Of a DNA stretch of 32,687 nucleotides, positions 1 to 9,301 are shown piece by piece. Below the pieces are notes generated by a model. The model searched no databases. It saw only the letters and a list, made by a program, of their open reading frames with translations, and had not been told where the DNA came from. The stretch lies in assembly GCA_027622115.1 (NCBI GenBank), contig JAQBZS010000002.1:1-32687 (forward strand), read 5' to 3'. Source of the DNA: Planctomycetota bacterium (lineage in GTDB: Bacteria; Planctomycetota; Planctomycetia; Planctomycetales; Planctomycetaceae). How positions within the stretch are numbered: position 1 is the first letter of the stretch; each line of letters begins with the position of its first letter. The translations under genes and the position numbers were made by a program.

Positions 1-1
1 T

Positions 2-2371
2 TGTGGCTTTCTCGATTTCGGACGACTCGGGGATTTGGCTCACGCGGGTGAAACGCTGCTCGACCGCATGCGCCACGGAGGCGTCCAATGCTCGCCACAA
101 ATCTGCGACCAGTTGCTGCAACTGGTCGACGCCGTCCGAGCGTCACTGACGCACATCATGGAGCACGGTCAAGAATCCGACGATGAACACGAAGCGTTGA
201 AGCAACAGTTGCGTGACCTGGCCTCCGCGAATCGACAACCGGTCTCGCCCGATCCGGCATCCAAGGACGCGGGCGACTTCGACGGAACCATGCTGCATGC
301 GTCGTCTGCGGATTGGAGCGACGAACTCACCGCAGCTCCATTACCCGAGTCGCGGTCCATGGAGACACCCACGAAAGGCTTGGTCGACAAGCTTGTGTCT
401 CCGTCGGCAGAGTTTGACCAACAGATTCCCGATTCATCGAACACGGCACAGCGTGAAGCGGCGAACGAGGAAATCACGCCGACACCGCCACCGACCAAAT
501 CACCATCCTCGCCCGTCGCGACCGGGAAATCCAGCTCGCCCAAGACTGTGACGCCAAAACCCGTCGCGTCTAAACCAGTCACGCCAATACCGTCCACCCG
601 CGACTCCTCGCTCAGCCATGCCTCGGGACTGTCGTCGAGCAACATTCGCGTTGATGTGGACCTGTTGGACGAGTTGATGAATCTCGTCGGTGAACTGGTG
701 CTGACTCGGAATCAGATCGTGCAGCGGATGGCACCGCACTCGGATGCCGCATTCCTGGCGCACGCGCAGCGACTCAACGGCATTACGTCCGAGTTGCAAG
801 ATCGCTTCATCAAGACTCGCATGCAGCGGATCGGAATTGTGTGGCAGCGGTTTCCGCGAGTTATCCGGGAAGTGGCTCGACAGTGCGGCAAGCGAGTCCG
901 ACTGGAGATGGACGGCGAGGACGCGGAACTCGACCGCACGTTGTTGGAAGCCATCGTCGATCCGCTGATGCATATCGTCCGCAACGCGATCGACCACGGC
1001 ATCGAAGAACCGGCAGTGCGACGGTCCGTCGGCAAACCGGAACTCGGCACCATCCGCTTGCGGGCCTATCACGAAGGCGGACAGGTCAATGTCGAGGTGT
1101 CCGATGACGGCGCGGGGCTCGATCCCGAACGCATTCGACGCAAGGCTGTCGAGAAGCAGCTCATCGACGAAGACGAAAGCGTGATGCTGTCGCACAGCGA
1201 ATTGCTGCAATCGGTGTTTCGAGCCGGATTCTCGACCGCCGACGCCATCACGAATGTCTCCGGCCGCGGCGTGGGCATGGACGTGGTGAAGACCAACATC
1301 GAACGCATCGGCGGCACCGTGCAATTGGAAAGCACGCTGGGCACCGGCACGACGGTCCGCATGAAGGTGCCGCTGACGCTGGCCATCATTCCCGCGTTGA
1401 TCGTCAATTCGCGAGGTCATCGATTCGCGATTCCTCAAGTCAACGTGCTCGAACTTTTCAGCCTGAATCCCGGCGACGCGCGAACCAAAGTCGAACGAGT
1501 CCAAAACGCACTCGTGTATCGCCTGCGCGGCAAGCTGATCCCGTTGATCGAACTGCATGAACTGCTGGAACTGCCCGCTGCGGAATGCATCGCTACCGAT
1601 TCCAGTCGTTCGCGTTCGCGGTCTCGCGAACAACGTGGAGTCGACGTTGTTGTCTTGCAGGTTCACGACCGCCGATTGGGGCTCATTGTCGACGAGGTAC
1701 AGAACAACGAAGAAATCGTCGTCAAACCGTTAAGCCGCCTGATTCAGGATGTCCCCGCGTTTGCCGGAGCCACGATCTTGGGAGACGGTCGCGTGTCGCT
1801 GATTCTTGACGGAGCCGGTATCGCTCGCATGACGGACGTCTTCGCGACGCAAGCACAGACAATGGCTCACAACGACGATGATGACGCGGCGAGCGGCCAA
1901 TTCGACTTTGCGGACGGCTTGCTCGTGTGTTCGTTGCGGACGGACGAGCGTCGCGGGTCGAGGCGGATCGCGATTGCGCTTGGCGACGTGCGACACATTC
2001 GTCAATTCCCGACGGCGGAATTGACGCGAGCCGCGAACGAACTTGCCGTGCAATACGAGGGCCGGATTCTGCCGCTGTGCGACGTGGCCACAAAGTTCTT
2101 CGGTGCGCAACCCGTCGAACCCGACGACGAGTTCCTGCGGGTCGTCATTCACGGCGATGACTCATCAACGATGGGGCTGATCGTGGATCGAGTCTTGGAT
2201 ATCGCAGCCACGCCACGCGAAGTCCGACCGTCCGATCAACCCCACATCCTGGGCTCGGCCATCATTGACGGACACATCACGGACATCGTGGATCCGTCCG
2301 TGTTGATCCAAGAAGTGCGACAAACACACAGCCCGGCAACTCATCCCGAGCCGGCTTCAACCGATCGATAG
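2..2371 (+). CDS. cheA: Chemotaxis histidine kinase CheA (5' end outside window)
   Basis: The frame is open from the first bases of the window, so the gene is cut at its 5' end. An internal TTG at 35 is not a real start, because the residues before it (CGFLDFGRLGDL) are the second half of a CheA HPt domain. The phosphoacceptor histidine lies outside the window. After the HPt remnant comes a Pro/Ser/Thr-rich linker of about 140 residues with no recognisable P2 CheY-binding domain. The dimerisation domain starts near base 645 (RVDVDLLDELMNLVGELV). The GHKL ATPase domain has an N box (HIVRNAIDHGIEEP), a G1 box (DDGAGLD) and a G2 box (GRGVGMDVV). Two CheW-like domains follow (about bases 1380-1850 and 1910-2340), where one is usual. 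No receiver domain is present. It autophosphorylates in receptor arrays and feeds CheY. The MCP gene starts 6 bases downstream. Confidence 0.95.
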   Translation, partial: CGFLDFGRLGDLAHAGETLLDRMRHGGVQCSPQICDQLLQLVDAVRASLTHIMEHGQESDDEHEALKQQLRDLASANRQPVSPDPASKDAGDFDGTMLHASSADWSDELTAAPLPESRSMETPTKGLVDKLVSPSAEFDQQIPDSSNTAQREAANEEITPTPPPTKSPSSPVATGKSSSPKTVTPKPVASKPVTPIPSTRDSSLSHASGLSSSNIRVDVDLLDELMNLVGELVLTRNQIVQRMAPHSDAAFLAHAQRLNGITSELQDRFIKTRMQRIGIVWQRFPRVIREVARQCGKRVRLEMDGEDAELDRTLLEAIVDPLMHIVRNAIDHGIEEPAVRRSVGKPELGTIRLRAYHEGGQVNVEVSDDGAGLDPERIRRKAVEKQLIDEDESVMLSHSELLQSVFRAGFSTADAITNVSGRGVGMDVVKTNIERIGGTVQLESTLGTGTTVRMKVPLTLAIIPALIVNSRGHRFAIPQVNVLELFSLNPGDARTKVERVQNALVYRLRGKLIPLIELHELLELPAAECIATDSSRSRSRSREQRGVDVVVLQVHDRRLGLIVDEVQNNEEIVVKPLSRLIQDVPAFAGATILGDGRVSLILDGAGIARMTDVFATQAQTMAHNDDDDAASGQFDFADGLLVCSLRTDERRGSRRIAIALGDVRHIRQFPTAELTRAANELAVQYEGRILPLCDVATKFFGAQPVEPDDEFLRVVIHGDDSSTMGLIVDRVLDIAATPREVRPSDQPHILGSAIIDGHITDIVDPSVLIQEVRQTHSPATHPEPASTDR

Positions 2372-2377
2372 ACAACC

Positions 2378-4396
2378 ATGCTCAAGACTCGACTCAATTC
2401 TCTGCGGATCGGCCACAAGCTGTTGCTGATCAGTCTCAGCCTGCTGTTGCCGATCGCCGTCTTGCTGTACTTCACGGTGGACGGCATCAATTACGACATT
2501 CGCTTCGCCCAATTGGAGCTGTACGGCAACGCGTACCAGCGACCGTTGGAGCGATTGTTGAATCACATCGGTCGACACCAATACCTCGCGGAACAAGTCC
2601 GATCGGGCGACGAGTCGCTGCGGCAGCGATTGCAATCCGAAGCCAATCATGTGTCGGACGCGCTGGCGCAATTGGCGGTTCAACAGGGCCTGCACGGCGA
2701 AGACCTGCAGTTCAACGAAGCGGGGCTGGGCAAGCGACAGCGTTCATCGGCTCGGCCGGCAGTGCTGACCACGGAATGGGACCGCTTGGTTGCGGGTCTT
2801 AGCAACATGTCGCCCGCGGACAGCAACACCGCGCATCGGAAAATGCTCGACACCGTTCGCACCATGATCGCGCACTCGGGCGACACGTCGAAGCTGATTC
2901 TCGATCCGGACCTCGACAGCTATTACTTGATGGACATCACGCTGTTGGCCCTTCCGCAAACGCAGGACCGCATGATTCGCATCCGCGCGTTCGGTCGCCA
3001 AGTGCTCGACGGCGACCCGCTCACGGCGGACGAGAAACTGCAACTGGCGGTTGACGCGCGGCAGCTTCGCGAATCGGACTTGGAACGAATTGCGGGCAGC
3101 ACCCGCACGGCTCTCAATGAAGACGCCAACTTTTACGGCATCAGTCCCACACTCCGCTCGAAAGTGGAATCCGCGCTGCAGCAATACACCAACGACACGG
3201 AAACCCTGCTCAACGTGATGGATCAGGCCGCTGCCGACGATTCCAAAGTCACGCCGGACGACTTCGAAAAGGCAGTCGAGCGAGCGTTGTCGTCCAGCTT
3301 CATGATCTGGAATTCCGCTGCGGAAGAACTCGACGCGCTGCTGTCCATTCGCATTGCGCATTACCGCTGGAGTCGGCTGGTGGCGTTGGGACTGACGTTG
3401 ATCGCCGTGCTCGCGTCCGGTGCGTTGATCCTAGTGGTCTCGCGCAGCATCACTCGACCGCTGGCAAAATGTGTCGCTGGACTCAACGCGTTGGCGGCGA
3501 GAAACGTCGCCTATCGCACGGATGTCGTCGGCAGCGGCGAACTGGGCGAGATGGCCGCCGCAGTCAATCAAGTCGCGGAAACCACTCAGGCCGCCATGCG
3601 TGCCATTCGCGATCACGCCGAACGATTGCGGATCGGAGCATCCGAACAAATGGACGCCAGCCACCGCATGAGTGCCTCGGCGGAAGAAACGTCCACGCAG
3701 GCGAACTTGGTCTCGCGCTCGTCGGAAGATGTCAGCCGCAACACGCAGACCGTGGCCAAAGCGGTTGAGGATTTGGGCACCAGCATTCGCGAGATCGCTC
3801 GCAACGCCGGCGACGCGGCCCACGTGGCCACGGATGCCGTCCGAGTTGCCGATCAGACAAATGAAACGGTGACCAAACTCGGCACCAGCAGCGCCGAGAT
3901 CGGTGAAGTGGTGAAGGTGATCACATCGATCGCCGAGCAAACCAATTTGCTGGCTTTGAACGCGACGATCGAAGCCGCGCGAGCCGGCGAAGCGGGCAAG
4001 GGATTCGCCGTCGTTGCAAATTCGGTCAAGGAATTGTCCAAGGAAACCGCCAACGCGACTGACGACATCGGACGCAAGATCGACGCCATCCAGCACGACA
4101 CACACGAAGCCGTGCAGGCGATCGAGAAGATCAGCCACATCATTCTTAAGATCAACGAATATCAGAACTCGATCGCCAGCGCCGTCGAAGTGCAAACGGT
4201 GACCACTCGCGAGATCACATCGAACATTTCCGAGGCGGCTCGCGGTTCGTCCGAGATTGCACAGAACATCGCGCGAGTCGCGGATGCCGCGCAGGAAACG
4301 GCTCAAGCCGCCGCCACGACGCAGCAATCGGCAAATTCCGCCACGAATCTCGCGTCGGAGTTACAGGACTTGGTTGCCGAGTTTCGCGAGGAATAA
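2378..4396 (+). CDS. Methyl-accepting chemotaxis protein (transducer)
   Basis: A 672-residue transmembrane chemoreceptor. TM1 covers about residues 13-32 and TM2 about 333-355. The roughly 300-residue region between them is periplasmic and mostly helical, with no ligand-binding family I can name. A HAMP linker follows TM2. The cytoplasmic signalling domain fills the rest and contains the conserved hairpin tip ([19 protein letters not shown], about residues 521-540) that contacts CheA and CheW. No C-terminal NWETF-type tether for CheR/CheB is visible. The ATG lies 6 bases after the cheA stop without a strong Shine-Dalgarno sequence, which suggests translational coupling. cheW follows after 3 bases, so receptor, kinase and coupling protein are probably made together. 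The stimulus cannot be predicted. Confidence 0.95.
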   Translation: MLKTRLNSLRIGHKLLLISLSLLLPIAVLLYFTVDGINYDIRFAQLELYGNAYQRPLERLLNHIGRHQYLAEQVRSGDESLRQRLQSEANHVSDALAQLAVQQGLHGEDLQFNEAGLGKRQRSSARPAVLTTEWDRLVAGLSNMSPADSNTAHRKMLDTVRTMIAHSGDTSKLILDPDLDSYYLMDITLLALPQTQDRMIRIRAFGRQVLDGDPLTADEKLQLAVDARQLRESDLERIAGSTRTALNEDANFYGISPTLRSKVESALQQYTNDTETLLNVMDQAAADDSKVTPDDFEKAVERALSSSFMIWNSAAEELDALLSIRIAHYRWSRLVALGLTLIAVLASGALILVVSRSITRPLAKCVAGLNALAARNVAYRTDVVGSGELGEMAAAVNQVAETTQAAMRAIRDHAERLRIGASEQMDASHRMSASAEETSTQANLVSRSSEDVSRNTQTVAKAVEDLGTSIREIARNAGDAAHVATDAVRVADQTNETVTKLGTSSAEIGEVVKVITSIAEQTNLLALNATIEAARAGEAGKGFAVVANSVKELSKETANATDDIGRKIDAIQHDTHEAVQAIEKISHIILKINEYQNSIASAVEVQTVTTREITSNISEAARGSSEIAQNIARVADAAQETAQAAATTQQSANSATNLASELQDLVAEFREE

Positions 4397-4399
4397 CGC

Positions 4400-4855
4400 A
4401 TGCCGCGTCAATACTGCACGTTCTGGTTGGGCGACTTGCTGTTCGGCATTCCGGTCGAGCACGTGCAAGAAGTCATCATGCCGCAATCCATGACTCCGGT
4501 CCCGCTGGTGTCCGAATCGATTCGGGGTCTAATGAATCTGCGCGGACAGATCATGGCGGTGATCGACCTGCGGCGATGTATGGCGCTTCAAGACGATTCG
4601 CCGATGATTCGACTGAAAAGCGTCAACGTCATCGTCCGCACGCAAACCGAAACGCTCAGTTTCCTGGTGGATCGTGCCGGCGACGTGCTGGACGTCGAAG
4701 AATCGCAATTCGAGCAACCGCCGGCGACATTGCACGGGATCTCGGCCGACGTGTTGCGTGGCGTGTATAAGCTGGATGCCCGCTTGCTCCACGCCTTGGA
4801 CGTCGATGCCCTGATTCGGCAATACATCAAAGCCTCGGATGGCGGCGACGCATGA
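4400..4855 (+). CDS. cheW: Chemotaxis coupling protein CheW
   Basis: A 151-residue single-domain CheW, the usual length. It opens with the typical strand pattern (FWLGDLLFGIPVEHVQEVI) and has the conserved segment IRGLMNLRGQIMAVIDLR. CheW links receptors to the P5 domain of CheA in the cytoplasmic array. The start is supported by a GAGGA ribosome-binding sequence a few bases upstream, at the end of the MCP gene. It is the last gene of the cheA-mcp-cheW run. No cheR, cheB, cheD or cheY is visible downstream, so adaptation and output genes must lie upstream of the window or elsewhere. Confidence 0.95.
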   Translation: MPRQYCTFWLGDLLFGIPVEHVQEVIMPQSMTPVPLVSESIRGLMNLRGQIMAVIDLRRCMALQDDSPMIRLKSVNVIVRTQTETLSFLVDRAGDVLDVEESQFEQPPATLHGISADVLRGVYKLDARLLHALDVDALIRQYIKASDGGDA

Positions 4856-4977
4856 AGCAGAAAGATCGAAACCCACAAATTTGCCGCGATTCGTTCCTGA
4901 CCTATGTTTGATGGACGTCACTGGGCGAGTTGTCTTGTCGGTTGGATTTCAATCCGGGCCTGTTGGGAGAGTTGCGA

Positions 4978-6957
4978 ATGCTCCATGTCCCGCGAATCGA
5001 CCGCTCCCGGCCGAACGTGTCGGTACGTCACCATCGGCGGGGAATGTCGCTGCTCATGGTGATGGTGACCGTGAGTACTTCGTTGATCCTCACGATGACG
5101 TTCTTGCGCACACAGACCGTGCAAGTCCAAATGTCGGAGAACGTCTCGCAACAGGACTATGCGCTCCAGGCTGCACAATCCGGTGCCGCGGTGGCTCTGA
5201 AGAAAATGAGTTCACCGGAATGGCAGGGCGTTGATGTATCGTTGAGCGGCGTGTTCCATCAGGACTTCGCCGGCAAATCCGGCTACACCGTCTCGTTTCA
5301 TCCGCATGCGGTCAATTCATCCGCCAAGACGAGCTTTCACCCGAGCCTCTACCTCACGGTCCGATCTCAAGGGAGTTGGCAATCGAAGGCGAACTCCGCT
5401 CGCACGGTTTACCGAACGGTCGAGGTGCTCGTGCATCTGCAACCGCGAGTCACGCAACGGGACGGGGCAAATTACGCCGTCGCCGACGCGGCTCCAAATC
5501 CAAACGACTACGACGCGATTCAGCAGTATGCGTTGTTCGCTTCGGATACGAGTAACTCGTTGATCTTTGATCCCGGTGATTGCATCGAGGGCAATCTGTT
5601 CGTTGGCGAAAACATCCGTTTATTCATGGACCCGCCGTGGAAAAATAAAATCCGCGAGACACTGCTCGAATCGATTGGCCTCGAATTGGTGAATACCGAC
5701 GGCAGTCCGCGATATCCGCATCCCTTGGCAGGCCCTGTGACTCACGTACGCTCGATGTCGCATCAAATGGCCGAGGATCTGAAGCGATTACGAGTCTCGT
5801 CGAACCAAGTCGACCGGACTCCGACTCTTCCGAACCGATTCGAATGGACTCATTGGAAAACCTATCGCCTCTATGAAGGCGGTCCGCTGTATCGGGCGGT
5901 GCAATTGTCCGGATACCTGCGCAACAAGACCTATCAACCGTCTGAGCAGAATCCGCTCGGCGTTTTCTACGTCGAAGGCAACTGCACGATCCTGGACTAC
6001 GTCACGATCGTCGGCACGTTGCTGTCCACGGGCACGATCAGCATTCTCGGCAAAGACGTGTCGCTGACATCTTTCAACTGGCGAGACGCGGAAGGAAAAC
6101 TGCTGACGCCGGATGCGGCCGAGTGGCCTCGCTTGCCTGCCATCGCTGCGGAGAAGCTGTTCATTGAACGCGAAGTCCGCGTGGTGATCGAGGGAGCGAT
6201 CAATCTCCACAACGATTTCCTGGGCGCGGGTTGCTCGCTGGCGTATGCCCATGCGAAGGACATCGATTGGGAGTTCAAGGCGACAGCTTCGCCATCCGGA
6301 CAACCTCACAGCTGGGTCCAGGTGCTCGATGATTCGATCGATTTAACGTGGCTGCAAAACTCCGGGGACTATGAAGTCTGGCTCGACGACGGATTTAGCG
6401 GAAATTGGCATCGCATCACGCGCGTTGATTCGCGAGGCCACCGGTTCCGAATCGTGGGCGAGGTCAACTCGCCGCTGGGGACGCGTGCCCGCGTTCGACC
6501 GAGCCGAATTCACTACGTCGAATTCCGAGGTCCGCTGAGCGGTCGCAAACACGAAGTCCACCGACTGGCCGAATGGGATCTTTCGAAGAATCTGTGGGAC
6601 AAGCTCCACCTGTATTGGGAAAAGTTCAACAAGGACTACCGTGAGTTGAACCAACCCGAAAATTCGTTCGTCGCGTTTTTGGCCGATCCACGAACGTTCC
6701 AAGGCTTGGGCGATCCGCACGAAAAGCAGGGATTGCCGCTCGAAGCCACGTTTCATTTGCGTCGCCCCGTGAACGTCCATTATCGATGGTCGCCGCCACT
6801 ATTTGGGCCGCTCAAGCCGACCACAATGACGCAACTCAACCAGTCAACATCGGACGGCACGTTCAAGTCGCTCGACAAAGGTGGGTATCGATGGAGTGTT
6901 GTTTCATGGAATGAAGTGCCGCCTACCAAGCCGGTGGCGTTGTGGGCCGGCACTTGA
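4978..6957 (+). CDS. Pilin-like (PilX/GspK-type N-terminus) membrane-anchored protein, function unknown
   Basis: A 659-residue protein. I chose the ATG at 4978 because it has a GGGAGAG ribosome-binding sequence upstream; an in-frame TTG at 4930 is less likely. Residues 17-45 form a basic stretch (RHHRRG) followed at once by one hydrophobic helix (MSLLMVMVTVSTSLILTM), then a polar amphipathic stretch with QAAQSGAAVALKKM. This resembles the N-terminus of PilX or GspK-like proteins, where a prepilin peptidase cuts after Gly; the usual Glu5 is missing. The remaining 600 residues contain a segment like polymer-type pilus accessory proteins (DPGDCIEGNLFVGENI) but no catalytic motif I recognise. It follows cheW by about 120 bases in the same direction. 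Its last 35 bases overlap the convergent G8 gene. Role in surface structures is an inference. Confidence 0.75.
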   Translation: MLHVPRIDRSRPNVSVRHHRRGMSLLMVMVTVSTSLILTMTFLRTQTVQVQMSENVSQQDYALQAAQSGAAVALKKMSSPEWQGVDVSLSGVFHQDFAGKSGYTVSFHPHAVNSSAKTSFHPSLYLTVRSQGSWQSKANSARTVYRTVEVLVHLQPRVTQRDGANYAVADAAPNPNDYDAIQQYALFASDTSNSLIFDPGDCIEGNLFVGENIRLFMDPPWKNKIRETLLESIGLELVNTDGSPRYPHPLAGPVTHVRSMSHQMAEDLKRLRVSSNQVDRTPTLPNRFEWTHWKTYRLYEGGPLYRAVQLSGYLRNKTYQPSEQNPLGVFYVEGNCTILDYVTIVGTLLSTGTISILGKDVSLTSFNWRDAEGKLLTPDAAEWPRLPAIAAEKLFIEREVRVVIEGAINLHNDFLGAGCSLAYAHAKDIDWEFKATASPSGQPHSWVQVLDDSIDLTWLQNSGDYEVWLDDGFSGNWHRITRVDSRGHRFRIVGEVNSPLGTRARVRPSRIHYVEFRGPLSGRKHEVHRLAEWDLSKNLWDKLHLYWEKFNKDYRELNQPENSFVAFLADPRTFQGLGDPHEKQGLPLEATFHLRRPVNVHYRWSPPLFGPLKPTTMTQLNQSTSDGTFKSLDKGGYRWSVVSWNEVPPTKPVALWAGT

Positions 6958-8812
6958 TGCCCGTCCGCATGCCCTGAATGTCGGCGTTGCGGATGACGTT
7001 GCGCGACGTGAAATAGTCGTTCGAGTACCAGCCGGTGTTCTGCTCGAAGACGTTCGACAACAGCGACGCATCGCCGCGAACGGTGTAGTCGTCGAACATC
7101 ACATCGTGCGTTTCGTAGCCGAAGTATCCGTGGCGATAGACATTCCACACGCTGAAATTGCTAATGACGGATTTCGCCGCGGCTCGCGAATTGGCCGACG
7201 AACCGCCGAATTGATTCAGCCACCAAATGGTCATCCCGGATTCGGACGCATAAGCCTCGTTGTCGCGAAACTCTTGTATCGCGGTGCCGTTCATGTCCAC
7301 GGCGAGGAACTCGCCGGCGACTTGCGGATCGGCTCCTTGAAACGCGGGGATGTTGCGATTGCCGAGAAACCGGCCGCTGAACGTGAAGCCGTAACCGCTG
7401 TGTACGTTGGTCGTGTACATGTTCGCGGCCACGTTACCTCGCACGCTGTTGTTGAAGCCGCGGAACCAAAACGCTCCCGATTGGTCGAGCGTCTTGCCGC
7501 TCCAACCGCTGGCCACGAAGTTGCGTTCGAACAGGTTGTGACTCTCGGAACCGTCTTCCGCCACGATGCCGGCGTCCGCGATGTCGCGCAGCACGTTTTG
7601 CTGGACCAAGCCGTAATGCGACGCATGCAGCACGATGCCCCACTTCTTGGTGTTGGCTCCGTTGGCCGTGCCCTGACCCGGCCACGTGAGACTGTTGCCG
7701 ACAATCGTGAACTGCTGCCCGTTGGCCTGCGGCGTTTGCGGGCCGAGCAAATGATGTGCGTGCAGCGAATACCGGGCGATCTGGTTGGTGCCGATGTGCG
7801 TGACGTCGCCATTGCCGTCGAAGGTGGTGTTGTCGATGGGGGCGACGGTCGTGCGGCCAAGGTCGCGGAATTCGGCGAAGCGAACATCCACGTCCGCTCG
7901 AAACAGAAACGCGACGTGGCCGGTGACGCCGAGCGGATTCTCAGAACGGACCAAGATGTTGCGGCCGAAGTTGCCCACATGCGGAGTGAAGTCCAAATTG
8001 CCGTCTTGCCCGCGGGCTCCGAGATGGTCGTAGTACAGCGCTGAATCGAGCGTGAGCGTGAGGCCGTCCGGCGAGATGCCCGCGATGCGACGCGTTTCAC
8101 CTTGTGACTGGTAATTCTGCCGCTGTTGGAAGTCGCGAAGATGCCGCGTGTCGGGCACGTAGAGTTCGTCGCCGACTTGCCAACCGCTGACGGCTTGTTC
8201 GAGTTGCAACGTTTGATCGCCGAGTAACGCTTCGTCGGCCAATCGCACAAAGGTCTCGTTGAGTTCGCTGCCATGCACGCGAACGGTCCCGAAGGCGACG
8301 ATGCCGTGGCCCCACTGCGCGGGATCGGCGACCAAATCGAACGCCTGATCGGCAATGACCACCTCCGCTCGCACGCCCGCATCAATCGGAGCGTCCGCCG
8401 TGCCGATTTCCAACGTGCCTTCCGGATACACCAGCAGCGTGACCACGGTGAGTTTGGTATCGGTATCCGTGGCGAATCGCAGCTGGCCTTTGACGCCGAC
8501 GACTTCGACGGCCGCGCTGCTTTGGGCCTCGTAGGTCACGGTCGTGCCGACGGGGATGAGCACGATATCGCCGGTCGTCGGAGCGACCCCGCCGGACCAC
8601 GTGCCGACGTCACTCCAGTTCCCGTCCGAGACCGCGGTGACGGTCGGATGCAGGGCGAAGTTGGGGATGCGGTCGTGATGGGTTTCGAGATAATCCGCGT
8701 TGGAGTCGATCATGCCGTGTGCCGCGGACAGCAGCGTTCGACTTTCCAATGTTTCCGCAAGAGCCGGGACCGAATGCCACAAGGCACGACGTCGGCGAGA
8801 ATGAATGCCCAT
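6923..8812 (-). CDS. Secreted G8-domain / right-handed beta-helix protein, apparently C-terminally truncated
   Basis: A 629-residue protein. The start at 8812 (MGIHSRRRR) is chosen over an upstream in-frame start at 8899 because GGGGA precedes it and because it gives the expected N-terminus: a basic segment followed by LAETLESRTLLSA. That segment matches the LEPR-XLL-type motif found at the start of many exported planctomycete proteins. A G8 domain follows (about residues 65-150: DGNWSDVGTWSGG, then a Gly-rich beta pattern such as VGVKGQLRF). The rest looks like a parallel beta-helix, with many short Asn/Gly/His-rich turns (HASHYGLVQQNVLRDIADAG). Proteins of this type are thought to bind or cut polysaccharides outside the cell. 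The reading frame ends abruptly after GMRTGI with a low-complexity tail inside the convergent gene, suggesting the original 3' end is lost. Confidence 0.85.
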   Translation of the reverse strand: MGIHSRRRRALWHSVPALAETLESRTLLSAAHGMIDSNADYLETHHDRIPNFALHPTVTAVSDGNWSDVGTWSGGVAPTTGDIVLIPVGTTVTYEAQSSAAVEVVGVKGQLRFATDTDTKLTVVTLLVYPEGTLEIGTADAPIDAGVRAEVVIADQAFDLVADPAQWGHGIVAFGTVRVHGSELNETFVRLADEALLGDQTLQLEQAVSGWQVGDELYVPDTRHLRDFQQRQNYQSQGETRRIAGISPDGLTLTLDSALYYDHLGARGQDGNLDFTPHVGNFGRNILVRSENPLGVTGHVAFLFRADVDVRFAEFRDLGRTTVAPIDNTTFDGNGDVTHIGTNQIARYSLHAHHLLGPQTPQANGQQFTIVGNSLTWPGQGTANGANTKKWGIVLHASHYGLVQQNVLRDIADAGIVAEDGSESHNLFERNFVASGWSGKTLDQSGAFWFRGFNNSVRGNVAANMYTTNVHSGYGFTFSGRFLGNRNIPAFQGADPQVAGEFLAVDMNGTAIQEFRDNEAYASESGMTIWWLNQFGGSSANSRAAAKSVISNFSVWNVYRHGYFGYETHDVMFDDYTVRGDASLLSNVFEQNTGWYSNDYFTSRNVIRNADIQGMRTGIKCRPTTPPAW

Positions 8813-9301
8813 CAAATCCCCTGGAGCAAAGATGCCGACAGACGGTGTCGCGTGTCGGCAAGGTGACTGCGGAATGAGTCGCGGTGCGCATGGCCCCACG
8901 CGCCAAACAATCGAGGGGAGAGGCTGTTTCTTCCAATTTCATCATCGACGATGTCGCGATGAGATGGAGACCGGGTTAATCGTCGGTCGGCACCTATGTG
9001 CGGCGAGGCGCAGTCCGGTGACGACGAATCGAAGTCGGAAGAATTTGAATCCGTTCGCTGGTCCGACGAGGGCGAAAACACCGACGACAAACCGACAGTT
9101 CACGAAGCCTATCACCTGCTCGGCATGATCACGGTCGAAATGCGGTGTTTTGCCGTGTCTCAGCCGTTCCAATAACTCGATGCAGTAATCCCGTCAAAAG
9201 CAGCGATTGGTTGCTTGTTTTCAACACGCCTGCGGTCGACGGTAGAACATGCCAACATTGACGTGTCCGTTTTCGTCAACTCCACGCGCAAAGGTCCGGC
9301 C
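8813..9301. other. Intergenic region between divergent genes, no gene recognised
   Basis: This 489-base stretch separates the starts of the G8 gene (minus) and the amidohydrolase fusion (plus) and should hold both promoters. Short frames are present on both strands, but their translations are rich in Arg, Ser and Pro and look like chance frames. I see no strong promoter, hairpin or repeat. The only clear signal is AAAGG just before the ATG at 9302. Confidence 0.5.

Noticed and set aside
500-1666. Long minus-strand frame of 388 codons opposite cheA
   Set aside because: It lies entirely opposite the clearly coding CheA domains and its translation has no domain character. It is a shadow of codon bias.
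6881-8044. Plus-strand frame of 387 codons opposite the G8 gene
   Set aside because: The G8 gene on the other strand has domain motifs, a signal region and a ribosome-binding sequence. The plus frame is Val/Arg-rich shadow.
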